Part shown: positions 8,429-19,504 of the stretch, in pieces
How the letters are laid out: each line of letters opens with the position of its first letter
Position numbering within the stretch: position 1 is the stretch's first letter
NCBI RefSeq assembly: GCF_006442205.1
Contig: NZ_VFVR01000002.1
Coordinates: 124,001 to 188,000, forward strand
Length of the DNA: 64,000 nt
Source: Mesorhizobium sp. B2-3-12
GTDB lineage: Bacteria > Pseudomonadota > Alphaproteobacteria > Rhizobiales > Rhizobiaceae
Direction: 5' to 3'
Position numbers and translations under genes: made by a program
Notes under the pieces: generated by a model
Databases searched by the model: none
What the model saw: the letters and a program-made list of their open reading frames with translations, nothing else
Told to the model about the DNA's origin: nothing

Positions 8429-9760
8429 TTACTGGTTGAGCACGGCCTTTTCCGGATTGGGCGGGAAGGAGGGATCGGTCTTCTGGCCGCGCAGCAGCTG
8501 CTCGGCATAGATGAGCTGCAGGTCGTCCTTCGGATCCGGCGGCACATAAGCGGCCGAACCGGAACCGGTCGAGCTCTCGTCGGCGCCCTTGATATGGCCC
8601 TTGAGATCGGATTCGCCGCGGGTCAGGTCCCTGCCCTGCAGTTCCGGCGGCAGCGGCTGATCGACCTTGATGTCGGGCGTAATGCCCTTGCCCTGGATCG
8701 ACTTGCCCGACGGCGTGTAATAGAGCGCCGTCGTCAGCCTGAGCGCGCCATTTTCGCCGAGCGGAATGATGGTCTGCACCGAACCCTTGCCGAAGGACTG
8801 CGTGCCGACCACCGTGACGCGGCGCAGGTCCTGCAGCGCGCCGGCGACGATTTCCGAAGCGCTGGCCGAGCCGCCATTGACGAGCACGATCATCGGCTTG
8901 CCGTTGATGTCGTCGGTCTTCTTGGGCTTGGCGTCGAAGCGGGTGACGTCCTTCGGATCGCGGCCGCGCGTCGAGACGATCTCGCCGCGCTTGAGGAAGG
9001 CATCCGAGACGCTCACGGCCTGGTCGAGCAGGCCGCCCGGGTTGAGGCGCAGGTCGAGCACATAGCCCTTCAGCTTGTCGTCCGGCACCTGCTTCTTGAT
9101 GGTGTCGATGGCGTTCTCGAGATCGTCATAGGTCTTTTCGGTGAAGGAGGTGATCTTCATGTAGCCGATGTCGTTCTCGACCCGGAACTTGACCGCCTTG
9201 ACCTTGATGATGTCGCGCACGACGGTCAGTTCGATCGGCTTGTCGGCGCCCTGGCGCAGGATGGTCAGCTTGATCGGCGTGTTGACCAGGCCGCGCATCT
9301 TGTCGACCGCGTCGTTGAGCGTCAGGCCGCGAACCTCCTCGCCGTCGATCTTGGCGATATAGTCGCCGGCCAGCACGCCAGCCTTGGCGGCCGGCGTGTC
9401 GTCGATCGGCGTGATCACCTTGACCAGGTCGTTCTCCATGGTGACCTCGATGCCGAGGCCGCCGAACTCGCCCTTGGTCTGCACGCGCATGTCCTGCGCC
9501 TGTTCGGCGTTCATGTAGGAGGAATGCGGGTCGAGCGAGGAAAGCATGCCGTTGATGGCGTTCTCGACCAGCGACTTGTCGTCGGGCGGGGTCACATACT
9601 GCGCCCGCACCCGCTCGAAGATGTCGCCGAAGATCGCCAGTTGCTTGTAGGTCTCCGATCCCGCAGCGTTCGCCGCCGAGCCGGGAGCGCCATAGACAAG
9701 GCTCATGGCGGACGCGCCCATCAGCGCACCGGCAAACAGAAGCGACAGTTTCCGCATCAT
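8429..9760 (-). CDS. ctpA: C-terminal processing peptidase, S41 family
   Basis: A 443-residue exported serine protease of the CtpA/Prc family, acting in the periplasm on envelope proteins. It has an N-terminal signal sequence (RKLSLLFAGALMGASAMS), a PDZ domain at about residues 80-170 (FGGLGIEVTMEND, ITPIDDTPAAKAGVLAGDYI) and the S41 catalytic domain with the Ser motif NGGSASASEIVAGAL and the Lys motif GTQSFGKGSVQT. The start is the ATG at 9760, with GGAAGGA six bases upstream; a longer reading lacks a signal peptide. Only one base separates it from the envC stop codon, and the pair is a common envelope operon in rhizobia. Confidence 0.92.
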   Translation of the reverse strand: MMRKLSLLFAGALMGASAMSLVYGAPGSAANAAGSETYKQLAIFGDIFERVRAQYVTPPDDKSLVENAINGMLSSLDPHSSYMNAEQAQDMRVQTKGEFGGLGIEVTMENDLVKVITPIDDTPAAKAGVLAGDYIAKIDGEEVRGLTLNDAVDKMRGLVNTPIKLTILRQGADKPIELTVVRDIIKVKAVKFRVENDIGYMKITSFTEKTYDDLENAIDTIKKQVPDDKLKGYVLDLRLNPGGLLDQAVSVSDAFLKRGEIVSTRGRDPKDVTRFDAKPKKTDDINGKPMIVLVNGGSASASEIVAGALQDLRRVTVVGTQSFGKGSVQTIIPLGENGALRLTTALYYTPSGKSIQGKGITPDIKVDQPLPPELQGRDLTRGESDLKGHIKGADESSTGSGSAAYVPPDPKDDLQLIYAEQLLRGQKTDPSFPPNPEKAVLNQ

Positions 9761-9761
9761 T

Positions 9762-11123
9762 TCACGTCCTTCCAGAAAAACGGTCCGCCCACCATGGGGC
9801 CGGATCGACGGGTTTTCCATCCTTGCGGAACTCGACATAGAGTTCCGGCGTGGCATTTCCATTCTTCGAAACCGAGGTGCTTGCCACCCGGGCTTCTCCC
9901 ATCGCGCCGACCGGCTCTCCTGCGAGCACCGACTGGCCAGTCACGACGCTGATTCTGCTCATCCCAGCCAAGACGACATGATAACCGTCGCCGGCATTGA
10001 GGATCAAGAGTTGACCATAGGAGCGAAACGGCCCCGCATAAAGCACATTCCCATCCGCCGGCGCGGTGACGATGGCTCCCGATTGTGTCGCAACCATGTC
10101 CCCAAGCATCAAGGCGCCGTTACCGTCGTCGGCGCCAAACCGGCGTTTGATGCGGCCTGTGACCGGCAGGGCGATCTGTCCCTGCAGCGCCGAGAAAGGT
10201 GCTGCCGCGGTCAATCTGTTGCCCTCGGGAACCTGTAGCGACGCCGTCTGGTCGCCACTCGGCGCCGTGCCATCGGACTCGGCGCTACCCGCCTGACCGG
10301 CAGCGGCCGCCTTGGCGGCATCGGCGGTCTTGCGGGTCTTGTCGGCCTGCGCTTCGAGCGACGCGATGAGGTCCTTCAGGCTGCTGGCCTTGGCCGCCAA
10401 TTGCTCGGAACGCTGCTGTTCGGCCGCCATTTGCGCCTTCGTGTCGGCCTCGAGCTTCTGCTTGGCTTCGAGCAGCATGCCGAGCCGTTTCTTCTCCGCC
10501 GCCTGCTCGCCGACCGCCGCCGTCAGCCGCGCCCGTTCGGCTTCGATCGAGGCCGTCACCCGAGTCTGTTCCTTGAGGTCGGTCAGCAGCGCGTCGGTCT
10601 GCTGGCGCAATTCCGGCACCACGGCGCCGAGCAGAATGGCGCTGCGCACCGACGACAGCGCGTCCTCCGGCTTGACCAGGATCGCCGGCGGCGGGTTGAG
10701 TCCCATGCGCTGCAGGGCGCCCAGCACTTCGGCCAGCACGTCGCGCCGCGCCATCAGCGAAGCGCGGATCTTCTGCTGCTGGCCCTTCAGCCCTTCCAGC
10801 TTGGCGCCAATGTCCTCGATGTCCTGGCCAAGCTTCTGCTCGGTCATCGCCGACTGGATCAGGGCGGCGGTGATCGAGGCGTGGTCCTTCTTGACGGCGG
10901 CAATGTCGGCGGCGAGCTGTGCCAGCCTTTCAGACGACAGCGTGATTTCCTTGGAAACCTGCTCGTATTCGGCGCGGCTCTGGTCCGGATCGGGCGCCAT
11001 GTCGAGGGTGTTTTCGGCCCGCGCCGCATGAAACGACAGGACGATCGCAGCCGCGATACCGCAGCGCGCGCGCCATGAGCCCCCTATCAATGAGCCCCTC
11101 GTCGATTTCCAGCCATCAGCCAT
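9762..11123 (-). CDS. envC: Murein hydrolase activator EnvC-like, degenerate LytM (M23) domain
   Basis: A 453-residue periplasmic protein. After an N-terminal export signal, residues about 45-280 form long coiled coils rich in Glu, Lys, Ala and Gln. The C-terminal 130 residues form a LytM/M23 fold (LPVTGRIKRRFGADD, GAIVTAPADGNVLYAGPFRSYGQ, GDGYHVVLAGM). The Zn-binding histidines of active M23 enzymes are not in place: the first motif lacks its His and the HxH motif is replaced by YHVVLAG. This matches EnvC, which activates amidases rather than cutting peptidoglycan itself. It is followed immediately by ctpA. An EnvC role in daughter-cell separation is inferred from family. Confidence 0.85.
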   Translation of the reverse strand: MADGWKSTRGSLIGGSWRARCGIAAAIVLSFHAARAENTLDMAPDPDQSRAEYEQVSKEITLSSERLAQLAADIAAVKKDHASITAALIQSAMTEQKLGQDIEDIGAKLEGLKGQQQKIRASLMARRDVLAEVLGALQRMGLNPPPAILVKPEDALSSVRSAILLGAVVPELRQQTDALLTDLKEQTRVTASIEAERARLTAAVGEQAAEKKRLGMLLEAKQKLEADTKAQMAAEQQRSEQLAAKASSLKDLIASLEAQADKTRKTADAAKAAAAGQAGSAESDGTAPSGDQTASLQVPEGNRLTAAAPFSALQGQIALPVTGRIKRRFGADDGNGALMLGDMVATQSGAIVTAPADGNVLYAGPFRSYGQLLILNAGDGYHVVLAGMSRISVVTGQSVLAGEPVGAMGEARVASTSVSKNGNATPELYVEFRKDGKPVDPAPWWADRFSGRT

Positions 11124-11276
11124 GCACGGTGGACTCTATCCGCGGCTTCGTTAACGAATCATCAACCATGTTAACGCGCGTCGCCCCAACCGCGCGAATA
11201 ACGACATGCAAAGGAAAACCAACCCACGGTAATCTTGCGCGGCATTGGGGCTAAATTCTGCGCGACCAGGCCGCTT

Positions 11277-11759
11277 TCACGACCTGTGGTAGGGATGGCC
11301 GGACAGGATCGTCGCGACCCTGTAGAGCTGCTCCCCCAGCATGACGCGCACCAGTTGATGCGGCCAGGTGAGCGCCCCGAACGACATCACCAGCTCCGCC
11401 TGGTCACGCAGCGATGGATCATGGCCGTCGGCGCCGCCTATGGCGAGCACCAGCGCTTTGCGTCCGCCATCGCGCAACTGGCCGATACGGCCGGCGAAAT
11501 CCGCTGAGGACAGGCTCTTGCCGCGCTCGTCGAGCAGGATGAGGGCCGTGCCTGGCTGCAACTGAGCCTGCAGCCGCGAACCTTCGTCGCGCTGGCGCTC
11601 GCTGGCGCTCTGCGCGCGGCCCTCGGCGATCTCGGTGATCCCGGCGAATTCGAGCCCCACGCCGGGTCCGCTCTTGGCGAAGCGCTCGAAATAGCGGTCG
11701 GCCAACTCCCGCTCGGGGCCGGCTTTCATTCGGCCCACGGCATGAACTGAAATCTTCAT
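11277..11759 (-). CDS. rlmH: 23S rRNA (pseudouridine1915-N3)-methyltransferase
   Basis: A 160-residue SPOUT methyltransferase that methylates pseudouridine 1915 in helix 69 of 23S rRNA on assembled ribosomes. The family pattern is clear: AVGRMKAGPE near the N-terminus, ILLDERGKSLSSADFA in the middle, the SAM-binding IGGADGH knot region and the terminal LYRVATILSGHPYHR. Length equals the family norm. It lies 70 bp after rsfS, the usual rsfS-rlmH pairing. Confidence 0.95.
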   Translation of the reverse strand: MKISVHAVGRMKAGPERELADRYFERFAKSGPGVGLEFAGITEIAEGRAQSASERQRDEGSRLQAQLQPGTALILLDERGKSLSSADFAGRIGQLRDGGRKALVLAIGGADGHDPSLRDQAELVMSFGALTWPHQLVRVMLGEQLYRVATILSGHPYHRS

Positions 11760-11829
11760 CCCGCCTCTATAAGCCGTTCGTGCCTGTCACCCAAAGGTGA
11801 AATCCGATTTGGGCGACGACCCGGGCGGC

Positions 11830-12294
11830 TTAGTGGAGGGTCTCTTCCTCGAGATCCGGCGCCTGCCACATCTTTTCGAGATTGTAGAATTCGCGGACTT
11901 CGGGGCGGAAGACGTGGACGATGATATCGCCAGAATCGATCAGGACCCAGTCGGCGCCGGACAATCCCTCGACGCGCGCTGTGCCGAGGCCGGCATCCTT
12001 GAGCGCCTTGAGGAGATGATCGGCGACAGCCGCGACATGACGGTGCGATCGGCCCGACGCGACGACCATGTAGTCGCCGAGGCTCGATTTCCCCTGAATG
12101 TCGATTGAGACAATATTTTCGGCCTTGGAGTCTTCCAGACTGACAAGGACTGTCTTGATGGCGCGGGACACGGCGTCGTCTACGCTGATCCTGGCCGGCG
12201 AAGGCACGATATCGGCCTTCTTCCGCAGTGCTGTTCTCAGTGTATTTCCTTTCGCAGCAAGAACAACCAAATCACCCCTGAAAGCGGGTGACAC
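11830..12294 (-). CDS. rsfS: Ribosome silencing factor
   Basis: RsfS (Iojap/YbeB family) binds L14 of the large subunit and blocks subunit joining during starvation. The core is clear: LEDSKAENIVSIDIQGKSS, DYMVVASGRSHRHVAAVADHL, ARVEGLSGADWVLIDSGDIIVHVF and REFYNLEKMW. The 154-residue reading starts at GTG 12294; a TTG at 12270 preceded by AGGGGTGA is another possibility, and homologues suggest the true start could be nearer the ALRKK segment. The start is therefore uncertain by roughly 8-20 residues. It stands upstream of rlmH. Confidence 0.88.
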   Translation of the reverse strand: MSPAFRGDLVVLAAKGNTLRTALRKKADIVPSPARISVDDAVSRAIKTVLVSLEDSKAENIVSIDIQGKSSLGDYMVVASGRSHRHVAAVADHLLKALKDAGLGTARVEGLSGADWVLIDSGDIIVHVFRPEVREFYNLEKMWQAPDLEEETLH

Positions 12295-12449
12295 CCCTTA
12301 GATAGGCAGAGTTCCGTTGCAGTTTCAAGACGGAGCCCCTACTCACGCGAACTCGCCGACTGGGATATCGTTCCACGCGACACGCAAAAACATCGGAACC
12401 CAGGCGTGCTGGAGGGGTTGTCGGCTGACCGACCAACCGGAATCCCGCC

Positions 12450-13301
12450 ATGCCGATCGACCCGCAAAACACCCTTCTCACCGTCCAGGCCGGCCTCGCG
12501 CAGCTCAGTACGCTGATCGTCTCCTATTCCTTCTCCGCCATCGGTGCCGTCATCCTCCTGGTGGTCGGCTATATCGTCGCCAACCTTGCCGAGCGCTCGA
12601 TCTCGGCTGGCCTCGGCCACATCCACGGCTTCGACGCGACGCTGCGGCATTTCTTTTCCAAGATCGTTCGCTATGCGATCCTGATCCTTGTCGTCATCAT
12701 GGTGCTCGGCCAGTTCGGCGTGCAGACCGCATCGATCATCGCCGCGATCGGCGCCATCGGCCTCGCCATCGGTCTGGCGCTGCAGGGCACATTGCAGAAC
12801 ATCGCGGCCGGCATCATGCTTCTGGCGCTGCGGCCATTCCGCATCGGCGAATCCGTCGAGGTCGGCTCCATATCAGGTTCGATCGAGGAAATCGGCCTCT
12901 TCGCCACCAGGCTCAGGACCGCCGACGGCGTTTACATACTGGCGCCCAATTCGACGCTGTGGAACCAGCCGGTGCGCAATTTCACCCGCAACGGCGTGCG
13001 CCGCACCGACATCACGCTGAGCATCGGCTCCTGGAACGACATAGACCGGGCGCAGAAGACATTGCTTGCCATTGCCGGCGCCGAGAAGCGCATCCGCCGC
13101 GAACCGGCGCCGATCGCCTTCGTGGCCGGGCTCGGCGACACCACCGTTTCGCTCACCTTGCGCTACTGGACGGCGGCGGCGGACTATTTCGCCACCCAGA
13201 TCGACATGACGAAACGCGCCAAGCAGGCCTTCGACAGCGAAGGGATTTCGATCCCGCTGCCGCCTCCGCAAGCGGCGCCGCCCGAGGCGCGCAAGCAATA
13301 A
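12450..13301 (+). CDS. MscS-family mechanosensitive channel
   Basis: A 283-residue small-conductance mechanosensitive channel of the inner membrane that releases solutes on hypo-osmotic shock. Three membrane segments are visible: residues about 20-46, 70-92 and the pore-lining TM3 at about 95-125, with the small-residue pattern AAIGAIGLAIGLALQGTLQN typical of MscS. The beta domain follows (FRIGESVEVGSISGSIEEIGLFATRL, LAPNSTLWNQPVRNF). Length matches E. coli MscS. It is inserted, on the opposite strand, between rsfS and nadD of an otherwise conserved block, and its stop codon touches that of the convergent MFS gene with no gap. Confidence 0.9.
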   Translation: MPIDPQNTLLTVQAGLAQLSTLIVSYSFSAIGAVILLVVGYIVANLAERSISAGLGHIHGFDATLRHFFSKIVRYAILILVVIMVLGQFGVQTASIIAAIGAIGLAIGLALQGTLQNIAAGIMLLALRPFRIGESVEVGSISGSIEEIGLFATRLRTADGVYILAPNSTLWNQPVRNFTRNGVRRTDITLSIGSWNDIDRAQKTLLAIAGAEKRIRREPAPIAFVAGLGDTTVSLTLRYWTAAADYFATQIDMTKRAKQAFDSEGISIPLPPPQAAPPEARKQ

Positions 13302-14600
13302 TCAGTCGCCCCTGCGGCGGACCTCTTCCTCCGGCGCGAAAGCGAGTTCCACCGGCAAGGGTGCTTGCGCCGACATCGGCGCGAAACTGCCCGTGGCGGC
13401 CGCCGGAACGGGTCGCACCGCGATCACCCGCCACAGCACGAACAGGCAGAACGCCGAGGCGATGACGATGCCGACATAGATGAAGGTTGCCGTGCCGAAG
13501 ACGGCGGAAAGCGCCGTGACGATGCCCGGCACCACGAAGCCGGCCAGCGACCAAGCAAACAGCATCGAGCTCGACAGGGCAAGCAGTTCGTCCTTCCTGG
13601 CGCGGTCGGCGGCATGCGCGCTGGACAGCGCGTAAATCGATTCCGCCGCCCCGTCCCAGATCAGGTAGATCACCACCAGGGCCATCAGCGCGCCGCCGTC
13701 GAAGGTGATGGCGAGCACGCTGGCGACGACCGCCAGCGCCGCCGCGCCGGCAAGCACGTAGCGCCGGTCGGTGCGGTCGGAAAGCCAGCCGAGCGGTATC
13801 TGCAGGATCAACGTGCCGACCGGCATCGCCGACAGCAGCAGCGCGACATCGCCCTGGCTGTAGCCCTTGGCCGTGGCGTGGATGGGCGCGAAGCCGGAAA
13901 TGATCATCGACAGCCCGCCGACCGCCAGCATGCCGGCGACGCCGACCGGCGAAATCCGCCAGGCCTGGCGCAGCGCCACCGAAGCCGCCTGCGGCGCCGG
14001 CGGCTGTGCAAGGCGCGTCATACCGACGGGCAGGATCGACAGGGCGGTAAAGGTGATGCCGATCAGCGACGCGGCGGCCGTGTGGATGTCGATGACGGCC
14101 AGCGTCGCATAGCCCACACCCAGGCCCGCGATGTAGGCGACATAGAACACCGCCATCACCCGGCCGCGTATGGCGTTCGGCAGCGCGTCGTTGAGCCAGC
14201 TCTGCGCGACGATGAACAGGCCGCATATGGCAAAGCCGTAAAGCGCGCGCGCCGCGATCCACAGCAGCGGGTGCGGCCCGGCGCCGATGGCGGCATTGGA
14301 CAGCGCGATCAGCGCCGACAGCACCATGAAGGCGCGGGCATGGCCGACCCTGCGCACCAGCGGCCCGGTCAGGATGCAGCCGGCAAGGCCGCCGGCCGAC
14401 AGCCCGGTGACGATCAGCCCTGCCCAGGTCGGATCGAAGCCCTCGACGCCGAGCCGGACGGGGATGTAGGCGAACATCAACCCGTTGCCGATGGCGATCA
14501 GCGCCATCGACACGATGACGCTGGCAATGGCGATCAGCGGCGCGGGAGCACTGCCCTGTTCCGGATCGATTGCGGGTTGGGTCTTGGTTTGAATTGCCAT
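13302..14600 (-). CDS. MFS transporter
   Basis: A 432-residue major facilitator superfamily protein with about 12 hydrophobic segments. The N-half shows the MFS loop pattern near residues 60-90 (LTGPLVRRVGHARAF) and the C-half repeats it (LGWLSDRTDRRYVLAG). A proline/alanine-rich loop divides the halves. I used the ATG at 14600; an ATG at 14612 is equally possible, and no good ribosome binding site decides. The substrate cannot be told from sequence; the general pattern is that of small sugar- or drug-type MFS exporters. It is convergent and gapless with mscS, separating rsfS from nadD. Confidence 0.8.
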   Translation of the reverse strand: MAIQTKTQPAIDPEQGSAPAPLIAIASVIVSMALIAIGNGLMFAYIPVRLGVEGFDPTWAGLIVTGLSAGGLAGCILTGPLVRRVGHARAFMVLSALIALSNAAIGAGPHPLLWIAARALYGFAICGLFIVAQSWLNDALPNAIRGRVMAVFYVAYIAGLGVGYATLAVIDIHTAAASLIGITFTALSILPVGMTRLAQPPAPQAASVALRQAWRISPVGVAGMLAVGGLSMIISGFAPIHATAKGYSQGDVALLLSAMPVGTLILQIPLGWLSDRTDRRYVLAGAAALAVVASVLAITFDGGALMALVVIYLIWDGAAESIYALSSAHAADRARKDELLALSSSMLFAWSLAGFVVPGIVTALSAVFGTATFIYVGIVIASAFCLFVLWRVIAVRPVPAAATGSFAPMSAQAPLPVELAFAPEEEVRRRGD

Positions 14601-14694
14601 GTCCGCGAGCATCGCTGATTGGCGGGGCGAACACCGCTGTAAAAACGACATGTCGCGCGCCCGAAATACTGGCTCCTCCTGCCGCGAAGAGCCC

Positions 14695-15327
14695 TTATTC
14701 CCTCGCCATCTTGCGGATCGCGCTCGACGACAGGGACGAACGTGGACCGTGAATGAAGGTCCAGGCCGGCGCCTTCATACGGGCGAGAAGCGGCGCGTCG
14801 CCCTCGTCGATGCGGGCATAGTCGAAGGTCTTGGCGACGACCGACGACAGGAAGGACAGCGTGGCGCCCGGACGATCGATGACCGCGATCGGAAAGGTCA
14901 GCACGATCTCGCGCCAGCGCTGCCAGCGATGGAAGTCCCGCAAACTATCCGCGCCCATGATCCAGACGAACTCGACGCCGGGATTGCGCGCCTTGACCAG
15001 CGCCAGCGTGTCGGCGGTGTAGCGCACATGATGCGCCGCCTCGAAGGCGGTGACCTTGATCTTCGGGTTCTTGGCGATCTTCTCGGAAAGCATGATGCGC
15101 TCGGCGAGCGGCGCCAGCTCGCGCGTGCTCTTCAGGGGATTGCCCGGCGTCACCATCCACCACAGCTGGTCGAGCGCCAGGCGCCTGAGCGCGATCTCGG
15201 CGACCAGCGCGTGACCGGCATGCGGTGGGTTGAACGAACCGCCGAACAGGCCGACCGCCAGCCCCTTCTCGGCATGCGGCATCTTCAGATAGCTGGAGGG
15301 CACCGCCGGTTCGGAAGAAGCCAGCAT
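14695..15327 (-). CDS. nadD: Nicotinate-nucleotide adenylyltransferase
   Basis: A 210-residue nucleotidyltransferase joining ATP and nicotinate mononucleotide to deamido-NAD in NAD biosynthesis. The nucleotidyltransferase motif GLFGGSFNPPHAGH is intact, followed by WWMVTPGNPLK, VWIMGADSLRDFHRWQRW and the C-terminal SSSAIRKM motif equivalent to the family ISST signature. An internal ATG at 15282, just before the motif, is an alternative start giving 195 residues. It lies 27 bp after proA and is probably co-transcribed with it. Confidence 0.93.
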   Translation of the reverse strand: MLASSEPAVPSSYLKMPHAEKGLAVGLFGGSFNPPHAGHALVAEIALRRLALDQLWWMVTPGNPLKSTRELAPLAERIMLSEKIAKNPKIKVTAFEAAHHVRYTADTLALVKARNPGVEFVWIMGADSLRDFHRWQRWREIVLTFPIAVIDRPGATLSFLSSVVAKTFDYARIDEGDAPLLARMKAPAWTFIHGPRSSLSSSAIRKMARE

Positions 15328-15354
15328 CGCTTCAGGCTCTGGCGGCGAAAAGCG

Positions 15355-16635
15355 TCAAGGCCTCACCTGTCCCGACCCGCGCACACGGTATTTGAACGAG
15401 GTCAGTTGCTCGACGCCGACCGGCCCGCGTGCATGCATCTTGCCGGTGGCGATGCCGATTTCGGCGCCCATGCCGAACTCGCCGCCATCGGCGAACTGCG
15501 TCGAGGCATTGTGCAGCAGGATCGCCGAATCGATCTCGTTGAAGAATCTTTCGACGGCCTTCGGATCCTCCGCGATGATCGCCTCGGTGTGATGCGAGGA
15601 GAAGGTTTCGATGTGCTCGATCGCGCCACTGATGCCGTCGACCAGCTTCACCGCGATGATGGCGTCGAGATATTCCGTCACCCAGTCGGCATCATCAGCC
15701 GGTTTGGCGTCGAAGAACAGCTTCAGTACCTCGGCATCGGCATGGATTTCACAGCCGGCGGCGCGCAAGGCATCGAGGATCGGCACCAGATGGCTTGATG
15801 CCACGGCGCGGTCGACCAGCAGCGTTTCGGCCGCGCCGCAGACGCCGGTGCGCCGCATCTTGGCGTTGACAGCGATCCTGACCGCCATGTCGAGGTCGGC
15901 GGATCGGTCGATGTAGAGGTGGCAGATGCCTTCGAGGTGGGCGAAGACCGGCACGCGCGCCTCGCTCTGCACCCGCCCGACGAGGCTTTTGCCGCCACGC
16001 GGAATGATCACGTCGAGATTGCCGCCGAGCCCCTTGAGCATTTCGCCGACCGCGGCGCGGTCGGTGGTCGGCACCAGCTGGATGGCATCCTCGGGCAGAC
16101 CGGCCGCCTTCAGCCCCTCGACCAGGCAGGCATGGATAGCGGCGGACGAATTGAGCGAATCCGAGCCGCCGCGCAGGATCACCGGATTGCCGGCCTTGAG
16201 GCAGAGCGCGCCGGCATCCGCCGTCACATTGGGGCGACTCTCATAGATGACGCCGACAACGCCGAGCGGCGTACGCACGCGCTCGATCTGCAGGCCGTTC
16301 GGCCGCTGCCACGCGGCGGTCACGTCGCCGACCGGATCCTTGAGTTCGGCGATCTCGCGAATGCCGTCCGCCATGGCACGAATGCGCGCCGGATCGAGCT
16401 TCAGCCGGTCCATGAAGGAGCCGGACAAGCCGGATTCGTGGCCATTCGAGACATCGATGGCGTTGGCGTCGAGAATCTCCTGCTCACGTGAAATGATCGC
16501 GTCGGCCATGGCAACGAGCGCGGCATTCTTGGCGGCGGTGGTGGCGATGGCCAGCGGTCGAGCGGCAGCGCGGGCCTTGCGACCTGCCCGTGCCATCAAA
16601 CTGACTACATCTTCGCCTTGGTGTTTGTTCAACAT
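15355..16635 (-). CDS. proA: Gamma-glutamyl phosphate reductase
   Basis: A 426-residue NADPH-dependent enzyme of proline synthesis that reduces gamma-glutamyl phosphate to glutamate semialdehyde. It belongs to the aldehyde dehydrogenase fold, with [19 protein letters not shown], the segment [24 protein letters not shown] and the catalytic Cys in [11 protein letters not shown]. The ATG at 16635 with GGAG seven bases upstream is preferred to an 18-residue longer form. ProB lies upstream, but a small plus-strand gene (16713-17198) separates them, so the two are not a simple operon here. Confidence 0.95.
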   Translation of the reverse strand: MLNKHQGEDVVSLMARAGRKARAAARPLAIATTAAKNAALVAMADAIISREQEILDANAIDVSNGHESGLSGSFMDRLKLDPARIRAMADGIREIAELKDPVGDVTAAWQRPNGLQIERVRTPLGVVGVIYESRPNVTADAGALCLKAGNPVILRGGSDSLNSSAAIHACLVEGLKAAGLPEDAIQLVPTTDRAAVGEMLKGLGGNLDVIIPRGGKSLVGRVQSEARVPVFAHLEGICHLYIDRSADLDMAVRIAVNAKMRRTGVCGAAETLLVDRAVASSHLVPILDALRAAGCEIHADAEVLKLFFDAKPADDADWVTEYLDAIIAVKLVDGISGAIEHIETFSSHHTEAIIAEDPKAVERFFNEIDSAILLHNASTQFADGGEFGMGAEIGIATGKMHARGPVGVEQLTSFKYRVRGSGQVRP

Positions 16636-16712
16636 CTGACCGCTCCGGTGAAGCTTGGTGGATTTACACGCGGCTGGCCCTCGCGGCAATGGCTGCGAAT
16701 TTGGGAGGCAGC

Positions 16713-17198
16713 ATGAAGAGCGCCGTAGTCCTCTTTACATTGGCCACTATGCTGGCGCCCACCGGCCTCCGTGCCGCCGATTACTGTGATGACAAGATCG
16801 AACCCGGCGAGAGCCCGGACGGCAAGGCTATGGTTATGTACAGCTTGATGGTGCAACTGGCTTTTGCTGATCGCTATTGCGGCGCGCCGGCGACACCGCC
16901 CTCTCGGATCGCGGTGGTTGTCGAGGAGTTTCATGGATGCGGGCCGCGCGCGCGGCTTGAGGCGGAAATAGAAAAGAGGGCGAAGGACGGTACAACTGCA
17001 AAAATAGCGACAACCGACGAGCTTATTCGCGATGTCGTCGCCGGCGACGACAACATTTCTCAAATCGAGGTCGACCGACGAGCCAAGGCGGGTATCGAAG
17101 CCGAGATGGGAGGCTGCAGCGAGTTGCTGAAAACTCAACTCGACGTTGAGGAAAGGTACCGCAATCCGCCCAAATGGCCGCCCAGCCCTGACAAGTAA
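16713..17198 (+). CDS. Small exported protein of unknown function
   Basis: A 161-residue protein with a signal peptide ([20 protein letters not shown], cleavage probably after ADA/RAA) and four to five cysteines in the mature part ([25 protein letters not shown]), suggesting disulfide bonds in the periplasm. The remainder is charged and predicted helical. The start is supported by GGGAGG directly upstream. I recognise no domain. It is transcribed against its neighbours, lying between proB and proA, and its base composition is visibly less GC-rich than theirs, hinting at a later insertion. Confidence 0.65.
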   Translation: MKSAVVLFTLATMLAPTGLRAADYCDDKIEPGESPDGKAMVMYSLMVQLAFADRYCGAPATPPSRIAVVVEEFHGCGPRARLEAEIEKRAKDGTTAKIATTDELIRDVVAGDDNISQIEVDRRAKAGIEAEMGGCSELLKTQLDVEERYRNPPKWPPSPDK

Positions 17199-17216
17199 CG
17201 CGTCTGGAGCCTTGCC

Positions 17217-18338
17217 TCAGCCGGCCGCGCCGCTCACCACAAGATCGTCGCGGTGGATCATCGCCGAACGCGCCTCGTAACCGAGCACCGTTTCGATCTC
17301 GGTCGTCTTCAGGCCTGCGATCCTTACGGCATCGGCGGCATCATAGGCAACCAGCCCGCGCGCGATCTCGCGGCCCTCGGGCGACAGGATCGCCACCGTG
17401 TCACCGCGCGAGAAATTGCCGCTGACCAGTTTGACGCCGGCCGGCAGCAGCGATTTGCCCGACAAGAGCGCGCCGATGGCACCGACATCGACGGTCAGCC
17501 GCCCGGCCGGTTCGAGCTGGCCGGCGATCCAGGTCTTGTAGCCCTTTACCGGATTGGCGCTGGGCTTGAAGAACGTCGCGCGCTCGCCGCGCTCGATCGC
17601 CATCAGCGGCGACAGCCTAGTGCCCGACGTGATGATCATAGCGGTGCCCGCTGCATTGGCGATCTTGCCGGCATCGAGTTTTGTCCGCATCCCGCCGCGC
17701 GACAGCTCGGAAGCAGCCGCACCCGCCATCGCCTCGATGTCAGGCGTGATGCGGTCGACCACCGGAATGAATTTCGCCTGCGGATCGCGCGCCGGCGGCG
17801 CGGTGTAGAGCCCGTCAATGTCGGACAGCAGCACCAGGAGGTCGGCGCCCATCATCGTCGCCACCCGCGCGGCCAGCCGGTCGTTGTCGCCATAGCGGAT
17901 TTCGGAGGTCGCTACCGTGTCGTTCTCGTTGATGACCGGCACCGCCTTCATCTTGAGCAGCGTCGAGATCGTCGCGCGCGCGTTAAGGTAGCGGCGGCGC
18001 TCCTCGGTGTCGCCGAGCGTCAAAAGGATCTGGCCCGACTTCAGGGCACCCTTGCCGAGTGCGTCCGACCAGGCGCCGGCCAGCGCAATCTGGCCGACGG
18101 CGGCCGCAGCCTGGCTTTCCTCGAGCTTCAACGCCCTCTTGCCGAGGCCAAGAACGGTCCGGCCAAGCGCGATGGCGCCCGACGACACGACGAGGATCTC
18201 GGCACCGCCATTGGCAAGCACGGCGATATCGTCGGCGAGCGAGGCCAGCCAGTCGCGCTTCAGGCCGCTCGCGCGGTCGACGAGCAGCGCCGAGCCGATC
18301 TTGACGGTGATGCGCCGGTATTTCCTGAGCGACTGCAT
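17217..18338 (-). CDS. proB: Glutamate 5-kinase
   Basis: A 373-residue kinase that phosphorylates glutamate, the first and feedback-regulated step of proline synthesis. The amino acid kinase domain occupies residues 1 to about 260 ([75 protein letters not shown]). A PUA domain follows from about 280 ([40 protein letters not shown]). Full length for the family. It is three bases downstream of obg, so obg-proB is a transcription unit. Confidence 0.95.
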   Translation of the reverse strand: MQSLRKYRRITVKIGSALLVDRASGLKRDWLASLADDIAVLANGGAEILVVSSGAIALGRTVLGLGKRALKLEESQAAAAVGQIALAGAWSDALGKGALKSGQILLTLGDTEERRRYLNARATISTLLKMKAVPVINENDTVATSEIRYGDNDRLAARVATMMGADLLVLLSDIDGLYTAPPARDPQAKFIPVVDRITPDIEAMAGAAASELSRGGMRTKLDAGKIANAAGTAMIITSGTRLSPLMAIERGERATFFKPSANPVKGYKTWIAGQLEPAGRLTVDVGAIGALLSGKSLLPAGVKLVSGNFSRGDTVAILSPEGREIARGLVAYDAADAVRIAGLKTTEIETVLGYEARSAMIHRDDLVVSGAAG

Positions 18339-18341
18339 GGC

Positions 18342-19430
<1,089 letters not shown>

Positions 19431-19504
19431 CTAAACCAAGGCGCGGCCAAGGGCGAGGCCGTTTTATGACGATGGCCGCGTGGGTTGATCGGAAAGACTG
19501 CTGC

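Noticed and set aside
8294..9952. A 552-codon plus-strand frame across ctpA
   Set aside because: It is an antisense shadow of ctpA; composition is Arg/Asp/Val-rich with no domain.
12317..13465. A 382-codon frame overlapping mscS on the same strand
   Set aside because: Out of frame with mscS, made of Arg/His/Ala-rich sequence; mscS has clear membrane segments.
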